Assembly: GCF_014842975.1 (NCBI RefSeq)
Contig: NZ_JACYXK010000026.1
Span: 248,001 to 312,000 of the forward strand
Direction of reading: 5' to 3'
Source: Rhodanobacter sp. DHB23
GTDB taxonomy: Bacteria; Pseudomonadota; Gammaproteobacteria; Xanthomonadales; Rhodanobacteraceae
Length of the DNA stretch: 64,000 nt
How positions within the stretch are numbered: position 1 is the first letter of the stretch; each line of letters starts with the position of its first letter. Of the stretch, positions 63,859-64,000 are shown piece after piece. Under the pieces are notes generated by a model. The model made no database searches. It was not told the origin of the DNA and saw only the letters and a list, made by a program, of their open reading frames with translations. Both the position numbers and the translations under genes were made by a program.

Positions 63859-64000
63859 ATGGACCAGCCCAAAGTATCCATCATCATTGCCACCTACAAC
63901 GCGGCTTCTACGCTCGAGGCCTGCCTAGCATCCGTACTAGCTCAGAGCTTTCATGCCTGGGAACTGCTGATTGCTGATGGAGGCTCTACGGATGGCACAC
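63859..64000 (+). CDS. Glycosyltransferase family 2 (3' end beyond the window)
   Basis: Only 47 codons are visible. The translation MDQPKVSIIIATYNAASTLE and LLIADGGSTDGT are the start of a GT-A family 2 glycosyltransferase with its nucleotide-binding Asp. The 143-base gap upstream (63716-63858) is AT-rich with no gene. Confidence 0.85.
   Translation, partial: MDQPKVSIIIATYNAASTLEACLASVLAQSFHAWELLIADGGSTDGT

Noticed and set aside
1-64000. tRNA, rRNA, CRISPR, insertion sequence or prophage
   Set aside because: None was noticed by eye; no transposase, integrase or phage protein appears among the translated frames. A dedicated tRNA/CRISPR scan was not possible.

Overview
The window is a GC-rich chromosomal segment of a gammaproteobacterium of the order Lysobacterales (Xanthomonadales), most likely Rhodanobacteraceae (Dyella/Rhodanobacter/Luteibacter type). 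The grounds are the gene content, the conserved blocks (map-glnD-dapD next to rpsB-tsf; petABC-sspAB; miaB-ybeZ-ybeY-corC; DUF1631-nadC), the Arg/Pro-rich tail on RpsB and several families of short palindromic repeats. This rests on reading family features, not on a database search.

Layout. 1-8.7 kb: a penicillin-acylase-type hydrolase cut by the window edge, DUF3224 and AraC genes, then a leftward run dapD - ArsC-like - DUF2165 - ferritin/VIT1 fusion - dapE - beta-CASP metallo-beta-lactamase. 8.9-13.2 kb: a rightward cyclic-di-GMP pair (propeller-GGDEF sensor and degenerate HD-GYP protein) sitting between dapD and glnD. 13.3-19 kb: glnD and map leftward, rpsB-tsf rightward with an S2-type leader. 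19-31.4 kb: purEK, Trm112, DUF1631-nadC, DUF3301, sspAB, the cytochrome bc1 operon petABC, an HtrA/DegS-like protease and a lytic transglycosylase. 31.6-44 kb: miaB, ybeZ, ybeY, a secreted barrel protein, corC, a DUF4105 protein, an OafA-type acyltransferase, corA and an S9 peptidase.

44.2-55.9 kb is the most interesting part. Two type IV pilin genes, each with a candidate sigma-54 promoter, and a TfpX/TfpZ-type accessory gene are surrounded by one ALG10-like and four TMTC-like multi-membrane GT-C proteins (two similar pairs). This looks like a pilin locus with its own membrane glycosylation machinery. Substrates and sugars are unknown.

55.9-64 kb is visibly lower in GC and is the start of a surface-polysaccharide (O-antigen) cluster: gmd, a GDP-fucose synthase, a Wzx-like flippase, a perosamine synthase, an ATP-grasp enzyme, a HAD-methyltransferase fusion, a GT4 glycosyltransferase and the beginning of a GT2 glycosyltransferase. 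Gmd would feed both the fucose and the perosamine branch.

Palindromic repeats sit in many intergenic gaps, and in several cases supply the stop codons or terminal codons of the neighbouring genes. I noticed no tRNA, rRNA, CRISPR array, insertion sequence or phage gene.
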